DNA of 62,881 bases, from NCBI GenBank assembly GCA_025929895.1, contig JAICPI010000007.1:1-62881 (forward strand). The letters are read 5' to 3'. The stretch comes from Thermoleophilia bacterium (GTDB taxonomy: Bacteria; Actinomycetota; Thermoleophilia; Gaiellales; Gaiellaceae). The position numbers were made by a program, and so were the translations under genes. Below are positions 48,695 through 57,421 of the stretch, one piece after another. Below the pieces are notes generated by a model, which was given only the letters and a program-made list of their open reading frames with translations, did not search any database and was not told the origin of the DNA. Each line of letters opens with the position of its first letter. Position 1 is the first letter of the stretch.

Positions 48695-50121
48695 GAGGTG
48701 CTGCCCTCGAACAGGCCGAGCTCGCGGAGCGCCTGCGCGCCACCGTCGAGATTCGTGAGGTTCATCCCGGCATAGGCCGGCCCATAGATGACTCCGTGGG
48801 CGCCTGCGCGGTACGACGCGAGCACGCTGCGACGGACGATGTCCGGCGTGCACACCGCCTGGTCTGCGCGAGACCGCGGCGCGTCGACTCCCACGCCCAT
48901 GTACACGCGGAGCTTGTCCTCGACGGCTTCGAGCGTGTCGCGCGCCTGGCCGAACACGTACGTGTCGGGATCCAGCCCGGTCTGCACGAGCTCTCCCCAG
49001 CGCGCCTCGTCGAGCCCGAGCACCGTTTTGACCAGCTCGATCACCTGGTCGGGGTCGAGATCGCGAAGCACAGTCGCGAGGAGCGGCGACCACTCGTCGC
49101 TGAAGATCCCGCCGGACTGGTGCTGGTAGACGATCGGCTTCACCCAGTCGGCCCACTGCGTCTGCTCGTCCCATGGCCACTGCGCCTTCCGCCACGGGTT
49201 GAAGTGGTTGCGGTTCCAGACGTTCAGGCCGAACTCGAGCTTCGGATCGCAGAACTTGACGATCCCGTACAGCTCGCGGTCGAGCGCCTTGTTCCGCTCG
49301 ACCCAGAACCTTTCCCAGAGCAGCGCCTCCGGGTTGCGGTAGAGCACGCGGAGGAACTCGACGAACGCACCGTCGGCGACCTTCGCTCCGGTGCGAAGGT
49401 TCGACGCGACCTCCCACACCGCGTGCGAGGCGCGGCGCGCGCGGTCCACGTCGATCCCCTCTCGCGAGGCGAGCTCGGAGCAATGGCGGCAGAAGCAGTG
49501 CGGCGCCTTGCCGACGAGTGCGGCGTCGATGGGGCTTCGCCGCTCGTTGCACCACATGATCCCGTCGATTGCGTAGTTGCGGCAGTGGTCCTCGATCAAC
49601 GCGTGCAGCCAGTTGCGGTAGTCGGGGTTGTTCAGACACGGCTCCGAGGTGGTCCGACCGAGGGAGTCGATCTGGAGCACCTGCGGCAGGTTGGGGATCT
49701 CGACGGACTCGGTCGAGCCGTGGCCGCTGTAGTTGAACATCGGCTCCATCACGTCGATGTAGACGCGCATGCCGCGCGCCTTCGTGTGCGGCAGGACGGC
49801 CTCGAGGATGTCGACTCCCTCGAGCTCGGCGTCGGCCGCGCGGAAGCTGTCGATGAACGTCGTGCGGTAGTACTCCGGCCGCGGGTGGAGAAACGAGCCG
49901 CCGCGAAGCGGCGTCGGGTTCTGCGCGCCGTGGTCGGGCCAGCCCTCGAGCTCGTGCGAGACGCGGCGGCCGACCTTGAGCGCGAGCCACGAGACGGTTC
50001 CGAGCATCAGTACGTTGATCCCGAACCGCTCGGTGAAGCTGTCGAGCAGTGGCTCGACTCCCTCGTCCGCGATGCTGATCGGCCCGACCTGAGCCCCGAC
50101 GAACCGCTCGTTCTCGCTCAT
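48691..50121 (-). CDS. Putative TIM-barrel glycoside-hydrolase-like protein
   Basis: The 476-residue product begins at the ATG at 50121. It has alternating strand/helix blocks such as ARGMRVYIDVMEPMFNYS and IDGIMWCNERRSP (E193 a possible catalytic acid) and a C209-x-C-x-x-C214 cluster (HCFCRHCSELASREGI), a feature of uncharacterised glycoside-hydrolase-like families. The C-terminal part has AHGVIYGPAYAGMNL. There is no signal peptide, so it acts inside the cell. In this island a sugar substrate is not certain; it could cleave another polar compound. It overlaps both neighbours by 4 bp. Confidence 0.65.
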   Translation of the reverse strand: MSENERFVGAQVGPISIADEGVEPLLDSFTERFGINVLMLGTVSWLALKVGRRVSHELEGWPDHGAQNPTPLRGGSFLHPRPEYYRTTFIDSFRAADAELEGVDILEAVLPHTKARGMRVYIDVMEPMFNYSGHGSTESVEIPNLPQVLQIDSLGRTTSEPCLNNPDYRNWLHALIEDHCRNYAIDGIMWCNERRSPIDAALVGKAPHCFCRHCSELASREGIDVDRARRASHAVWEVASNLRTGAKVADGAFVEFLRVLYRNPEALLWERFWVERNKALDRELYGIVKFCDPKLEFGLNVWNRNHFNPWRKAQWPWDEQTQWADWVKPIVYQHQSGGIFSDEWSPLLATVLRDLDPDQVIELVKTVLGLDEARWGELVQTGLDPDTYVFGQARDTLEAVEDKLRVYMGVGVDAPRSRADQAVCTPDIVRRSVLASYRAGAHGVIYGPAYAGMNLTNLDGGAQALRELGLFEGSTS

Positions 50122-51284
50122 GCGGCCGCCTCGCGGAAGCGGTGCGACCAGTCACCGCTCAACCACTCGCCGCCCTCGGCGGTGACGAGCAGGTTGTCGC
50201 TGATCCCGGGGGTCCAACCGAGGTGGGGCTCGATCCGGCGCGCCGGGTGGTAGGAGACGATCCCACCGACCGGGAGGGGGGCGTCGCCGGCCGAGCCCCA
50301 CGGCTGCTCGGCTGCGTACCAGGGCAGCTCGATCACGTCCTGCCCCTGGCCGTGGAAGTCGAAGTGCTGCGTCGGCGGCCCGAGCTGCCAGCCGTCTGCG
50401 CGGATCGTGTCCTCGAACACCTGCGCGAGCTCGGAGACGCGCACTCCGGGTTTCGCGGCCGCGCGCACCGCGTCGAGCGCGCGCAGCTCGGTGTCCATCA
50501 GGCGAGCCTCGCCGTCGTTCGCGGCGCGGTACGCCAGCGTGATCGTGAGCTCGCACCAGTGCCCGCTTGGCCCCGAGATCTCCATGTGGTAGCGGAGCGC
50601 GTCGTCGCAGCGGACCGGGACGTCGTCCGGTGGGGCCATCCGTCCGGGCGTCTCGCTCATCAGCACGAGCAGGTCGCGTGCGCCGCCTGCGAGCGCGACG
50701 CGGCACGCCTCGGCCGACAGCTCGAGCTGCGTCGCACCGGGCCTGGCGACCTCGGCGAAGCGCTCCATCGCCGACTTCGCGAGAGCCCATACCTCTCTGT
50801 TCTGCTCGATCTCGAGCTCGCTCTTCGGCATGCGGACGAGGTTCATCAGGTCGTCCGCCGCGATGAGCTCGGCCGACGGAAGCCCCTCCGCGAGCGATCG
50901 ATGGAGATCGACCGGGATGATCCACTCCGTGCCGACGATCCCGATCCGCCCGCGTGTGAGCTTGCGCTGCTCGAGCGAGCGCAGCGTGCGCGGAACGAGG
51001 AACACGTCGCCTCCGGCGTCGGTGACCCAGCCGCGCTCGGCGAGGAGCCCGGCGACCGCGTAGCTGGTGAGGGCGATCGCGGGCTCGCCCTGGGCCGGGA
51101 AGACGAGCAGCGCGTCGTGTGCCCAGAGGTGGAAATCGGTGAGGTAGCGGATGTATCCACGGCCGGTCCACCAATGGCCCTTGCCCCCGATGACGAGGGC
51201 GTCGAGCTCGCGTTCCGCCATCGCGTCGCGAACGCGCGCGAACCGCTCGTCGCGCTCCGTGAGCGTCGCCGGCGTCGCGGTCAC
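50118..51284 (-). CDS. M24 family protein lacking the metal site (copy 2)
   Basis: The GTG at 51284 overlaps the amidohydrolase stop (GTGA); the product has 388 residues. It keeps the M24 fold (creatinase N domain about 15-150; HGQG, SGPSGHW and SDNLLVTAEGG in the catalytic part), but the metal positions read E235, E245, H311, H346 and S362 instead of D, D, H, E, E. It is more distant from copies 1 and 3 than they are from each other. It is probably a metal-free hydrolase or lyase of a small nitrogen compound. Confidence 0.85.
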   Translation of the reverse strand: MTATPATLTERDERFARVRDAMAERELDALVIGGKGHWWTGRGYIRYLTDFHLWAHDALLVFPAQGEPAIALTSYAVAGLLAERGWVTDAGGDVFLVPRTLRSLEQRKLTRGRIGIVGTEWIIPVDLHRSLAEGLPSAELIAADDLMNLVRMPKSELEIEQNREVWALAKSAMERFAEVARPGATQLELSAEACRVALAGGARDLLVLMSETPGRMAPPDDVPVRCDDALRYHMEISGPSGHWCELTITLAYRAANDGEARLMDTELRALDAVRAAAKPGVRVSELAQVFEDTIRADGWQLGPPTQHFDFHGQGQDVIELPWYAAEQPWGSAGDAPLPVGGIVSYHPARRIEPHLGWTPGISDNLLVTAEGGEWLSGDWSHRFREAAA

Positions 51285-52510
51285 GCCACGCGCGTCCCGT
51301 CGAGATACACGGCGCGAACGTCGTCGATCGCCGTCAGGTCCGCGAGGGGGTCGCCCTCGACGACGACCACATCTGCCGCCTTGCCGTCCTCCAGGGCGCC
51401 GCGGTCGTCACCGACGTCGTTCCGCTCGGCGGCGAGCGACGTGATCGACACGAGCGCGTCCTCGTTGTCGCTGGAGACGCCGATCTCGACCATGAACGCG
51501 AGCTCGCCCGCGATCGCGTCGTGCGGCACGACCGGGCTGCCGGCGTCGGTTCCGAAGACGATCGGCACACCCGCCTTCGCCGCCTTCACGACGCCCTCGA
51601 AGCGCGAGCGGTCGGCGACCAGTCGGCGTCGTTCCTCGACCTTCCACTCGGGCATTCCCCAGGCCAGCCCTTCCTTGGCCTGCAGCACGAGTGGCGAGAA
51701 CGTCGTGCAGATCGCTACGTCCTTGTCGAGCAGGAGCTGGATCGTCTCGTCGGACATCGCGCCCCCGTGCTCGACCATGTCGACGCCGTGCTCGACGACG
51801 CGGCGGATGCAGGCGTCGAAGGTTGCATGGGAGGTGATCGTGAGGCCGTTCCTGTGCGTCTCGTCGATCACCGCGTCTAGCTCCTCGTCGGTGAACTCGA
51901 GCGTGTCGTGGCACGCCATGATCTTGATCAGGTCGGCGCCGTGCCGGACCTGGTCGCGGACCGCACGGCGCATCTCGTCGGGGCCAGACGCCTCGCGGCA
52001 GCACCAGTACGTGTGGCCGCCCGTCTGCACGATCGCTTCGCCGCAGATCCGCAGCTTCGGGCCGCGGAAGACGCCCTGCGCGACGGCCTGCTTCGCGTAG
52101 AACCCGGTGCGGTTCATGCCGAGGTCGCGCACGCTCGTGACGCCCGCCTGGAGCGAGCGCAGCATGTTCGCGGCGCACTTGTACGCGGAGATCTCCGGCT
52201 CGTCTTCGAGCGACTGTGTCGCGAGGTCGTTCGCCCCGTCCCACGCGAGATGCGCGTGGCTGTTGAACAGACCGGGGAGGATCGTGCCCCCGGTGTCGAC
52301 TACCTCGCCGCCGTCGGCGCCGCTGCCGAGGTCGGAAGCGGATCCGACGCCGCTGATGCGGCCGTCCTCGATCCGCACGAAACCGTCCTCGATCACGCCG
52401 CCGAGCCGGCCCGTGAAGACTCGGCCCCGGAGCGTCAGCTTCGCGGGCGCGGGGCGCCGGTCGGGGACGCGCTTGACTGACTTGAACTGCCAGGCGGGAG
52501 CTTCGGGCAT
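51281..52510 (-). CDS. Metal-dependent amidohydrolase (imidazolonepropionase/prolidase-like)
   Basis: The ATG at 52510 gives 409 residues. Metal ligands appear as H85 and H87 in LFNSHAHLAWDG, a lysine in LIKIMACHDT, histidines in TITSHATFDA and DMVEHGGAM, and an aspartate in VFGTDAGSPV. This is the COG1228-type subgroup that hydrolyses cyclic or N-acyl amides. It heads a four-gene unit with M24 copy 2, the barrel protein and the DapA-like enzyme, under operator site 4. Confidence 0.9.
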   Translation of the reverse strand: MPEAPAWQFKSVKRVPDRRPAPAKLTLRGRVFTGRLGGVIEDGFVRIEDGRISGVGSASDLGSGADGGEVVDTGGTILPGLFNSHAHLAWDGANDLATQSLEDEPEISAYKCAANMLRSLQAGVTSVRDLGMNRTGFYAKQAVAQGVFRGPKLRICGEAIVQTGGHTYWCCREASGPDEMRRAVRDQVRHGADLIKIMACHDTLEFTDEELDAVIDETHRNGLTITSHATFDACIRRVVEHGVDMVEHGGAMSDETIQLLLDKDVAICTTFSPLVLQAKEGLAWGMPEWKVEERRRLVADRSRFEGVVKAAKAGVPIVFGTDAGSPVVPHDAIAGELAFMVEIGVSSDNEDALVSITSLAAERNDVGDDRGALEDGKAADVVVVEGDPLADLTAIDDVRAVYLDGTRVA

Positions 52511-52572
52511 CGTCTCCTCCTGCGGGGATCGACGGCTGGTCGCGCCGACGATATGGCCCTGCGCGGTGGCCT

Positions 52573-52585
52573 GTCAACAGTTAAC
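52573..52585. promoter_or_regulatory. Island operator, site 4: GTCAACAGTTAAC
   Basis: This site differs by one base from the palindrome of sites 1-3 (it is that sequence read on the other strand with GAC changed to AAC on one side). It lies 62 bp upstream of the amidohydrolase start and 8 bp past the M24 copy 3 stop, so it controls the amidohydrolase unit. Confidence 0.75.
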
Positions 52586-52593
52586 CAAAACGG

Positions 52594-53748
52594 CTAGAGC
52601 TCGATCCAGGGTACGGCCTCGTCGGTCATCCGTTCGCGGCCACCTGCGGTGACGAGGATGTTGTCCGAGATCGTGATCCCGCCGACCTGGGCGCGGAGTT
52701 GCGGGTCGGAGACGACGATGTCCGGATGGACGCTCAGGACCATTCCCTCGCGGAGCGTGCGGTCGTTCCCCGGCGCCCACGGCGGCTCGAGCGAGTCGAT
52801 CCCGATCCCGTGGATCGTGTAGCGCGGCGCCGTCGGGATCGGGAACCCGTGGCGCTCGTAGACCGCGTCGCGCGCCGCAAGCACGTCGACGGCCTGGATA
52901 CCCGGCCGAATCGCGTCGACGGTCGCGTCGTAGCTCTCGACGCGGACGTCCCAGAAGCGCCGTACCGCCTCCGACGGCCGCCCGAAGCTGAAGCAGCGCC
53001 GCAGCTCGAGCCAGTATCCCGAAGGCCCGCCCCACTCGAGATCGATCACGACGACGTCCTCGCGCTCGAGCCGCGCCGAGCTGCCGTGGCTGAAGTAGCG
53101 AAACGGCGGGCGGCCGAGCTGGACGATCCCCTCGACGCAGCCGAACTGACGGCAGAGGCGGTGCGCCTCGCCCGTGATGTCCCACTCCGGCACGCCGGGG
53201 CGAATCTCGGCCGCGAGCGCGTCGAAGACCTCGAGCAGAATGCGGGAGGTCTCGCGGAGGTTCTCGATCTCCTCGTCGCTCTTGATCGCGCGGACGTCGT
53301 CGAACAGCGTCCCGGCGTCGACGAACGAGGTCCCCGGCGCAGCCTGCTCGAGCGAGCGGACGTGCGCGGCCGGCGCCGCGTCCGCCAGGCCGACGAGCCC
53401 GACCGAAGAGACGGCGTCGCGGTCGGCCAGAATCGTCGCGACCTCGGGGCCGGGCTCGCCGCTCTGCCGGATGTCGCCGAGCCACTCGACGGCCTCGGCC
53501 CGCGCCGTGCTCCAGAGCGGGTCCCCGACGAAGGCGGGCTCGCCGTCGAGCGGGAGCACGACGATGCCCCAGCCGGCCCACTGGAAGATGTCCGAGACGT
53601 ACTGGACGCGCCCGCGCAGGAACTCGTCGCCGCGGCTCCAGATCACGAGCGCCTCGAGGCCGGCGTCCCGCATGGCCTCGCGAAGCGCCGCGTGCCTGCG
53701 CCGGCGCTCCGCGGCCGACGTGATGTGCGTGATCACCGATTCGGTCAT
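52594..53748 (-). CDS. Creatinase-like M24 family protein lacking the metal site (copy 3)
   Basis: The ATG at 53748 overlaps the EamA stop (ATGA) and gives 384 residues. It is closely similar to copy 1: both have SRGDEF/GRGDEF, QWAGWG, IDLEWGGPSGYWLELRRC and HGIGxDSLEPPW. The metal positions read D236, E248, H313, H341 and S361, so the binuclear site is absent. The SLEPPW segment near the active site is unusual for peptidases and may define the substrate pocket. It forms a two-gene unit with an EamA transporter. Confidence 0.88.
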   Translation of the reverse strand: MTESVITHITSAAERRRRHAALREAMRDAGLEALVIWSRGDEFLRGRVQYVSDIFQWAGWGIVVLPLDGEPAFVGDPLWSTARAEAVEWLGDIRQSGEPGPEVATILADRDAVSSVGLVGLADAAPAAHVRSLEQAAPGTSFVDAGTLFDDVRAIKSDEEIENLRETSRILLEVFDALAAEIRPGVPEWDITGEAHRLCRQFGCVEGIVQLGRPPFRYFSHGSSARLEREDVVVIDLEWGGPSGYWLELRRCFSFGRPSEAVRRFWDVRVESYDATVDAIRPGIQAVDVLAARDAVYERHGFPIPTAPRYTIHGIGIDSLEPPWAPGNDRTLREGMVLSVHPDIVVSDPQLRAQVGGITISDNILVTAGGRERMTDEAVPWIEL

Positions 53749-54614
53749 TCCGTTCCTCCTCCTGTGTTGGCGGCGCCACCGGTGACGGCGCCGACGGCTC
53801 CCGACGACCCGCGCAGGGCAAGCTCCGAGCGGCCACGGTTGACCCAGACGAGACTCACGGTCGTCAGCGCGAGACCTGCGAACGCGGCTGCGCCGAGCCG
53901 CTCGTCGAGCAGCGTGGCACCGATCGCCGCGGCGACGAACGGCGCCGCGTAGCCGACGAGCGCCGTCCGCGTGACGCCCCAGCGCATGATCAGCCGGTAG
54001 TAGATGACGTTCCCCAGTCCAGCGTTGAGGACGCCGAGCGCGAGGAGCCCCACGATCACGCCGGGCGACCACGGGTCGAACCGAAACGACCCGCCGAGTG
54101 CGGCGACGATCGCCATCAGGATCCCCACCATCGTCGTCGCGGCGATCAGCTGCGGGAGCGCGATCTGCGCCGGTGTGAGCTCGCGGATCCGGAGGCGCAC
54201 GGCGATCGCCACCGACGCAACGATCACGGCGCCCGCGATCACGGCGGTCGCTCCGAGCAGCTGCTCGACCCTCGAGTGCTGCGAGTCGTTTCCGAGGTCC
54301 CCGGCGAAGAGTGCGGCGACCCCCGCGAACCCGAGCAGCACCCCGAGAGCTCGGCTTCGATCGAGCTCCTCGTCGGGAAGGACGACCCACGCGCCGACGG
54401 AGCTGAAGACTGGCCCGGCCGCCACGAGGATCGCCGCGTACGAGGACGAGACGTACTGCTGGCCCCAGGTGATCAGCAAGAAGGCGCCCCAGACGTTGAT
54501 CGCCCCGAGCGCTCCGAGGCGCGACAGGGTACGCCGCTCGCGGGGGAAGGTCTCGCCACGGGCGCGCATCCAGACGGCGAGGACCGCGATCCCGATCAGG
54601 AGCCGGATGAGCAC
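53745..54614 (-). CDS. EamA/DMT-type transporter, start uncertain
   Basis: From the GTG at 54614 the product has 289 residues and nine helices with the DMT pattern (NVWGAFLLITWGQQYVSSSYAAILVAAGPV; YYRLIMRWGVTRTALVGYAAPF). The open frame continues upstream for another full helix (ALFILLSLFLGTSYAWTKLG) back to about 54705, but no ATG, GTG or TTG precedes it. A GGCGGAGG site at about 54715-54722 suggests a start there with a rare codon, such as ACG. Otherwise the first helix is lost. It precedes M24 copy 3 and shares site 5 with the isochorismatase gene. Confidence 0.82.
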   Translation of the reverse strand: MLIRLLIGIAVLAVWMRARGETFPRERRTLSRLGALGAINVWGAFLLITWGQQYVSSSYAAILVAAGPVFSSVGAWVVLPDEELDRSRALGVLLGFAGVAALFAGDLGNDSQHSRVEQLLGATAVIAGAVIVASVAIAVRLRIRELTPAQIALPQLIAATTMVGILMAIVAALGGSFRFDPWSPGVIVGLLALGVLNAGLGNVIYYRLIMRWGVTRTALVGYAAPFVAAAIGATLLDERLGAAAFAGLALTTVSLVWVNRGRSELALRGSSGAVGAVTGGAANTGGGTE

Positions 54615-54763
54615 GAACGTCAGGGGGTCGAAACCTTCGAGCCCGAGCTTCGTCCACGCGTACGAGGTGCCGAGAAACAGCGAGAGGAGGATGAAGAGCG
54701 CGTAGTTCGCCGTCGCGGGAGACCTCCGCCGCGTCGCAGCGGGCGCGGGTGAGCGTATCGGTT

Positions 54764-54776
54764 GTCGGCAGTTGAC
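54764..54776. promoter_or_regulatory. Island operator, site 5: GTCGGCAGTTGAC
   Basis: Two bases differ from the perfect palindrome, both in the left arm, while the right arm and following AG are intact. It lies between the divergent EamA and isochorismatase genes, 45 bp before the latter's ATG. Weaker match suggests weaker binding, which might suit the unit that carries the regulator gene. Confidence 0.65.
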
Positions 54777-54821
54777 AGTCGAGCGTCGGGCGCTATCGTG
54801 CAGACGTCAAGGAGGTGGCCG

Positions 54822-55514
54822 ATGCACGACCCGTTTTACGACCTGTTCGCCCCGCGGCCGGCGCCCGAGCTCGAGGATCGGCGCGTCGCGCTCGTCACGA
54901 TCGACCTCCAGTACCTCGACGCGCACCCCGACGGCTGGGTCGGCCGCGTCGCCCGCCGCCGCGGAAAGGCGGACCTTCTCGGCCAGCGCTGGGAGGGGAT
55001 CGAGCAGATTCTCCCGAACGTCCGCCGCCTCCAGGACGCGTTCCGCGACGCCGGACAGGAAGTCGTCCACGTTCGGATCGGGTACCGCACGCGCGACGCC
55101 CGCGACGCCGGCCTCGCGCACATGCCCTCCGCCGAGCTCGAAGGCGACGAGCGCGACGAACGCGACGACGAGTTCCTGCCCGAGGTCGCCCCGCAGGGCG
55201 ATGAGATGGTCTTCTCGAAGCGCTCGGCCAGCGTCTTCAGCACGACCGAGATCGACGACGTCATGCGCCGGATGGGCATCGACCATCTCGTCATGACCGG
55301 GATCGTCACGGACGGCTGCGTCGAGCTCTCATCGCGGGACGCCGCCGACCGCGGGTACCGAGTCACGCTCGTCGCCGACGCCTGCTCGGCGTCTACCCCG
55401 GAGGCGCACGAGGACGCGATCGAGCGGATGACGGACGGGAGCTTCGTCGCGTCGCGGACGACCGAAGACGTGGCCACCGCCGTCAGCCGCCTACGCGTGC
55501 CGACGGCCGTCTGA
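54822..55514 (+). CDS. Isochorismatase-family cysteine hydrolase (N-carbamoylsarcosine amidase-like)
   Basis: A strong AAGGAGGT site precedes the ATG at 54822; the product has 230 residues. The catalytic triad of this family is present: D28 in VTIDLQ, K133 in FSKRSASVF and C166 in TGIVTDGCVELSSRDAADRGY, after a cis-peptide GI-V. Members hydrolyse amides such as N-carbamoylsarcosine, nicotinamide or ureido acids. In this island it is a good candidate for removing a carbamoyl or amide group released by the hydantoinase. It probably shares a message with the GntR gene 117 bp downstream. Confidence 0.9.
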   Translation: MHDPFYDLFAPRPAPELEDRRVALVTIDLQYLDAHPDGWVGRVARRRGKADLLGQRWEGIEQILPNVRRLQDAFRDAGQEVVHVRIGYRTRDARDAGLAHMPSAELEGDERDERDDEFLPEVAPQGDEMVFSKRSASVFSTTEIDDVMRRMGIDHLVMTGIVTDGCVELSSRDAADRGYRVTLVADACSASTPEAHEDAIERMTDGSFVASRTTEDVATAVSRLRVPTAV

Positions 55515-55631
55515 CATGCGGCAACACACGCGGGGGTCGGTTATTGTTGGGAGTCAGCCGCGGATCATGGTCTCTTCGCGGACGACGGAGCGGCTGGAGG
55601 ATGCCGTGGCCACACCCCGAACGCGAAGCTG

Positions 55632-56354
55632 ATGCAGCGCGCCCAGCGTGACGCCACCGCCGAAGTCGGGGTCGACGCGCCCCGCTTCGCGCCGATCACG
55701 AGCCGAACCCTCGTGGACACGGTCGTCGAGCAGCTCCGTGAGTCGATCCTGTCTGGGCGATTCGCACCCGGAGAGCGGCTCGTGGAGGCCGAGCTCGCCC
55801 GCGAGCTCGCGATCAGCAGAGGACCGATCCGCGAAGCGCTCGCGCTCCTGGAGAAGGACGGGATCGTCGTCAACGTCCCACGCCGGGGGAAGTTCCTGCC
55901 CGCGTTCGACCGGCAGACGATCGACGAGATCTACAGCCTCCGCAAGGTGATCGAACCGTATGCCGTCCAGCTCCTGATCGGCTCGCTGACCGACGTCAAG
56001 CGTGCGGGGCTGCAGGAGAGCCTCGGCGCGATCAAAGAAGCTGCGGACGCGAACGACGTGCTCGGCCTGGCGCAGCGGGATATCGACTTCCACAACCGGA
56101 TCTACGAGCTCTCGAACCACGACCTGCTCTTGAAGGTGTGGACCGAGGCGATCTCCGGGAAGCTGCGCATGTTGCTCAACGTCACCGTTCGAACGCACCC
56201 GCTCGCATCGACGGTCGACAACCATCGTGTGATCGTCGACGCCATCGTCGCGAAGGACTCGCGAAGAGCGCGCAAGCTGATCTCGGATCACATCGATGAC
56301 GCGTGGCAGCGCGCGAAGTCGGCGCTCGAGCACAGCGCAGCCGTACCGGCCTAG
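55632..56354 (+). CDS. GntR-family (FadR/FCD subgroup) regulator
   Basis: The 240-residue protein has an N-terminal winged helix-turn-helix (about 24-90: LVDTVVEQLRESILSGRFAPGERL, AISRGPIREALALLEKDG) and a C-terminal FCD domain (about 95-225) with metal-type residues D152, H154, H198 and H220. FCD proteins bind palindromes and usually release DNA on binding a small acid. It is the only regulator in the island and so the likely reader of the six GTCAACTGTTGAC sites. Its 3' end overlaps the convergent Gfo/Idh gene by 4 bp. Confidence 0.93.
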   Translation: MQRAQRDATAEVGVDAPRFAPITSRTLVDTVVEQLRESILSGRFAPGERLVEAELARELAISRGPIREALALLEKDGIVVNVPRRGKFLPAFDRQTIDEIYSLRKVIEPYAVQLLIGSLTDVKRAGLQESLGAIKEAADANDVLGLAQRDIDFHNRIYELSNHDLLLKVWTEAISGKLRMLLNVTVRTHPLASTVDNHRVIVDAIVAKDSRRARKLISDHIDDAWQRAKSALEHSAAVPA

Positions 56355-57421
56355 ACGTCGACCCAGACGTTCTGCGCCGACGAGCGCGCGATCGCGTCCA
56401 GCAGACGGTGCAGGGCGACGGCGTCGTCGAAGTTCGGGCGGAACGCAGGCCCCTCGTGGGCGAACGAACGAAGCGCCAACGCGACGTTGTAGCCCGGGTC
56501 GGTGGGATCGAGGGCGATCCCGTCCGGCCGATCGACGGCGACCTCCGCCAGCTCGTCGCCTCCCGCGCTGGCTCGGAAGAGGCGAGGCGGCGCGAACGAG
56601 GCATAGCCAGGTGCCCTGAGCACGAGCTGACCCTCGCCGCAGAGGATCCGGAGCCAGAACCCGACGGCAGGGTCGGCCGTGTTCGAGACGAGCGCGCTGC
56701 CGATCGTGCCGTCCGCGAGGCGAGCGACATAGGCGACGTTGTCGGATGCGGTCCAGCTGAAGCGCTCGCCCGTGTCCGTGTAGGCATCCTCGGGCATCCT
56801 CGTGGCGCGCGTGCCCGCGATCGACGCGATCGGGCCGAGCAGGAACTGCAACGTGTCGCTCGCGTGGGCGGTTGCGACCTGGAGCGCACCGCTCCCCTCG
56901 TGTTCTTGCGCGAGCCAGGGCCGCGTCGACTCCACGCCGAATCGAGGCAGTTGGTGCCCCAGCTGGAACGAGAGGGGTCTGCCGACGTCGCCGCGCTCGA
57001 GCAGCCGCTTCGCCGCGCGAACGGCCGGCGCGAACCGACCCTGCGTACCGACGGCCGCGGCGACTCCGCTTGCTCGCGCCTGCTCCGCGAGCTCGCGCGC
57101 CGCCTCCGCGTCGAGCGCCAACGGCCACTCGCAGTACACGGGCTTGCCGGCCGCGAGCGCCGCCTCGGCGATCTCGGCGTGCAGCGCGACACGCACGGCG
57201 ATGGTCACGATCGCGACCGCGTCGTCCGCGATCGCGTCGCGGTAGTCGGCGTAGCCCCTTGCGCCGGGCCAGCGCTCGGCCGCTGCACGCGCGGTCTCGT
57301 CCCGCGACGTGCAGACGGCCGCGAGGCGCAGCTCGTCGACCGCCAGGACCGCCCGGACGTGCGCCCGCGCTCCGAACCCGCGGCCGGAGGGATCCGCGCC
57401 CACGACCGCGACGCCGGTCAT
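56351..57421 (-). CDS. Gfo/Idh/MocA family oxidoreductase
   Basis: The ATG at 57421 overlaps the DegT stop (ATGA) and gives 356 residues. The NAD site is VAVVGADPSGRGFGARAHVRAV; the usual EKP motif reads CEWPLAL, so the catalytic lysine is missing or replaced (Trp before Pro). The C-terminal domain has GALQVATAHASDTLQFLLG. It may be a reductase with a shifted mechanism or have lost activity. It is paired with a DegT aminotransferase, a common set for making or breaking amino sugars or aminocyclitols. Confidence 0.87.
   Translation of the reverse strand: MTGVAVVGADPSGRGFGARAHVRAVLAVDELRLAAVCTSRDETARAAAERWPGARGYADYRDAIADDAVAIVTIAVRVALHAEIAEAALAAGKPVYCEWPLALDAEAARELAEQARASGVAAAVGTQGRFAPAVRAAKRLLERGDVGRPLSFQLGHQLPRFGVESTRPWLAQEHEGSGALQVATAHASDTLQFLLGPIASIAGTRATRMPEDAYTDTGERFSWTASDNVAYVARLADGTIGSALVSNTADPAVGFWLRILCGEGQLVLRAPGYASFAPPRLFRASAGGDELAEVAVDRPDGIALDPTDPGYNVALALRSFAHEGPAFRPNFDDAVALHRLLDAIARSSAQNVWVDV

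Noticed and set aside
55515-55631. An operator directly before the GntR gene
   Set aside because: The gap contains no good match to the palindrome; a TTGTTGGGAGTC segment is too weak to call.
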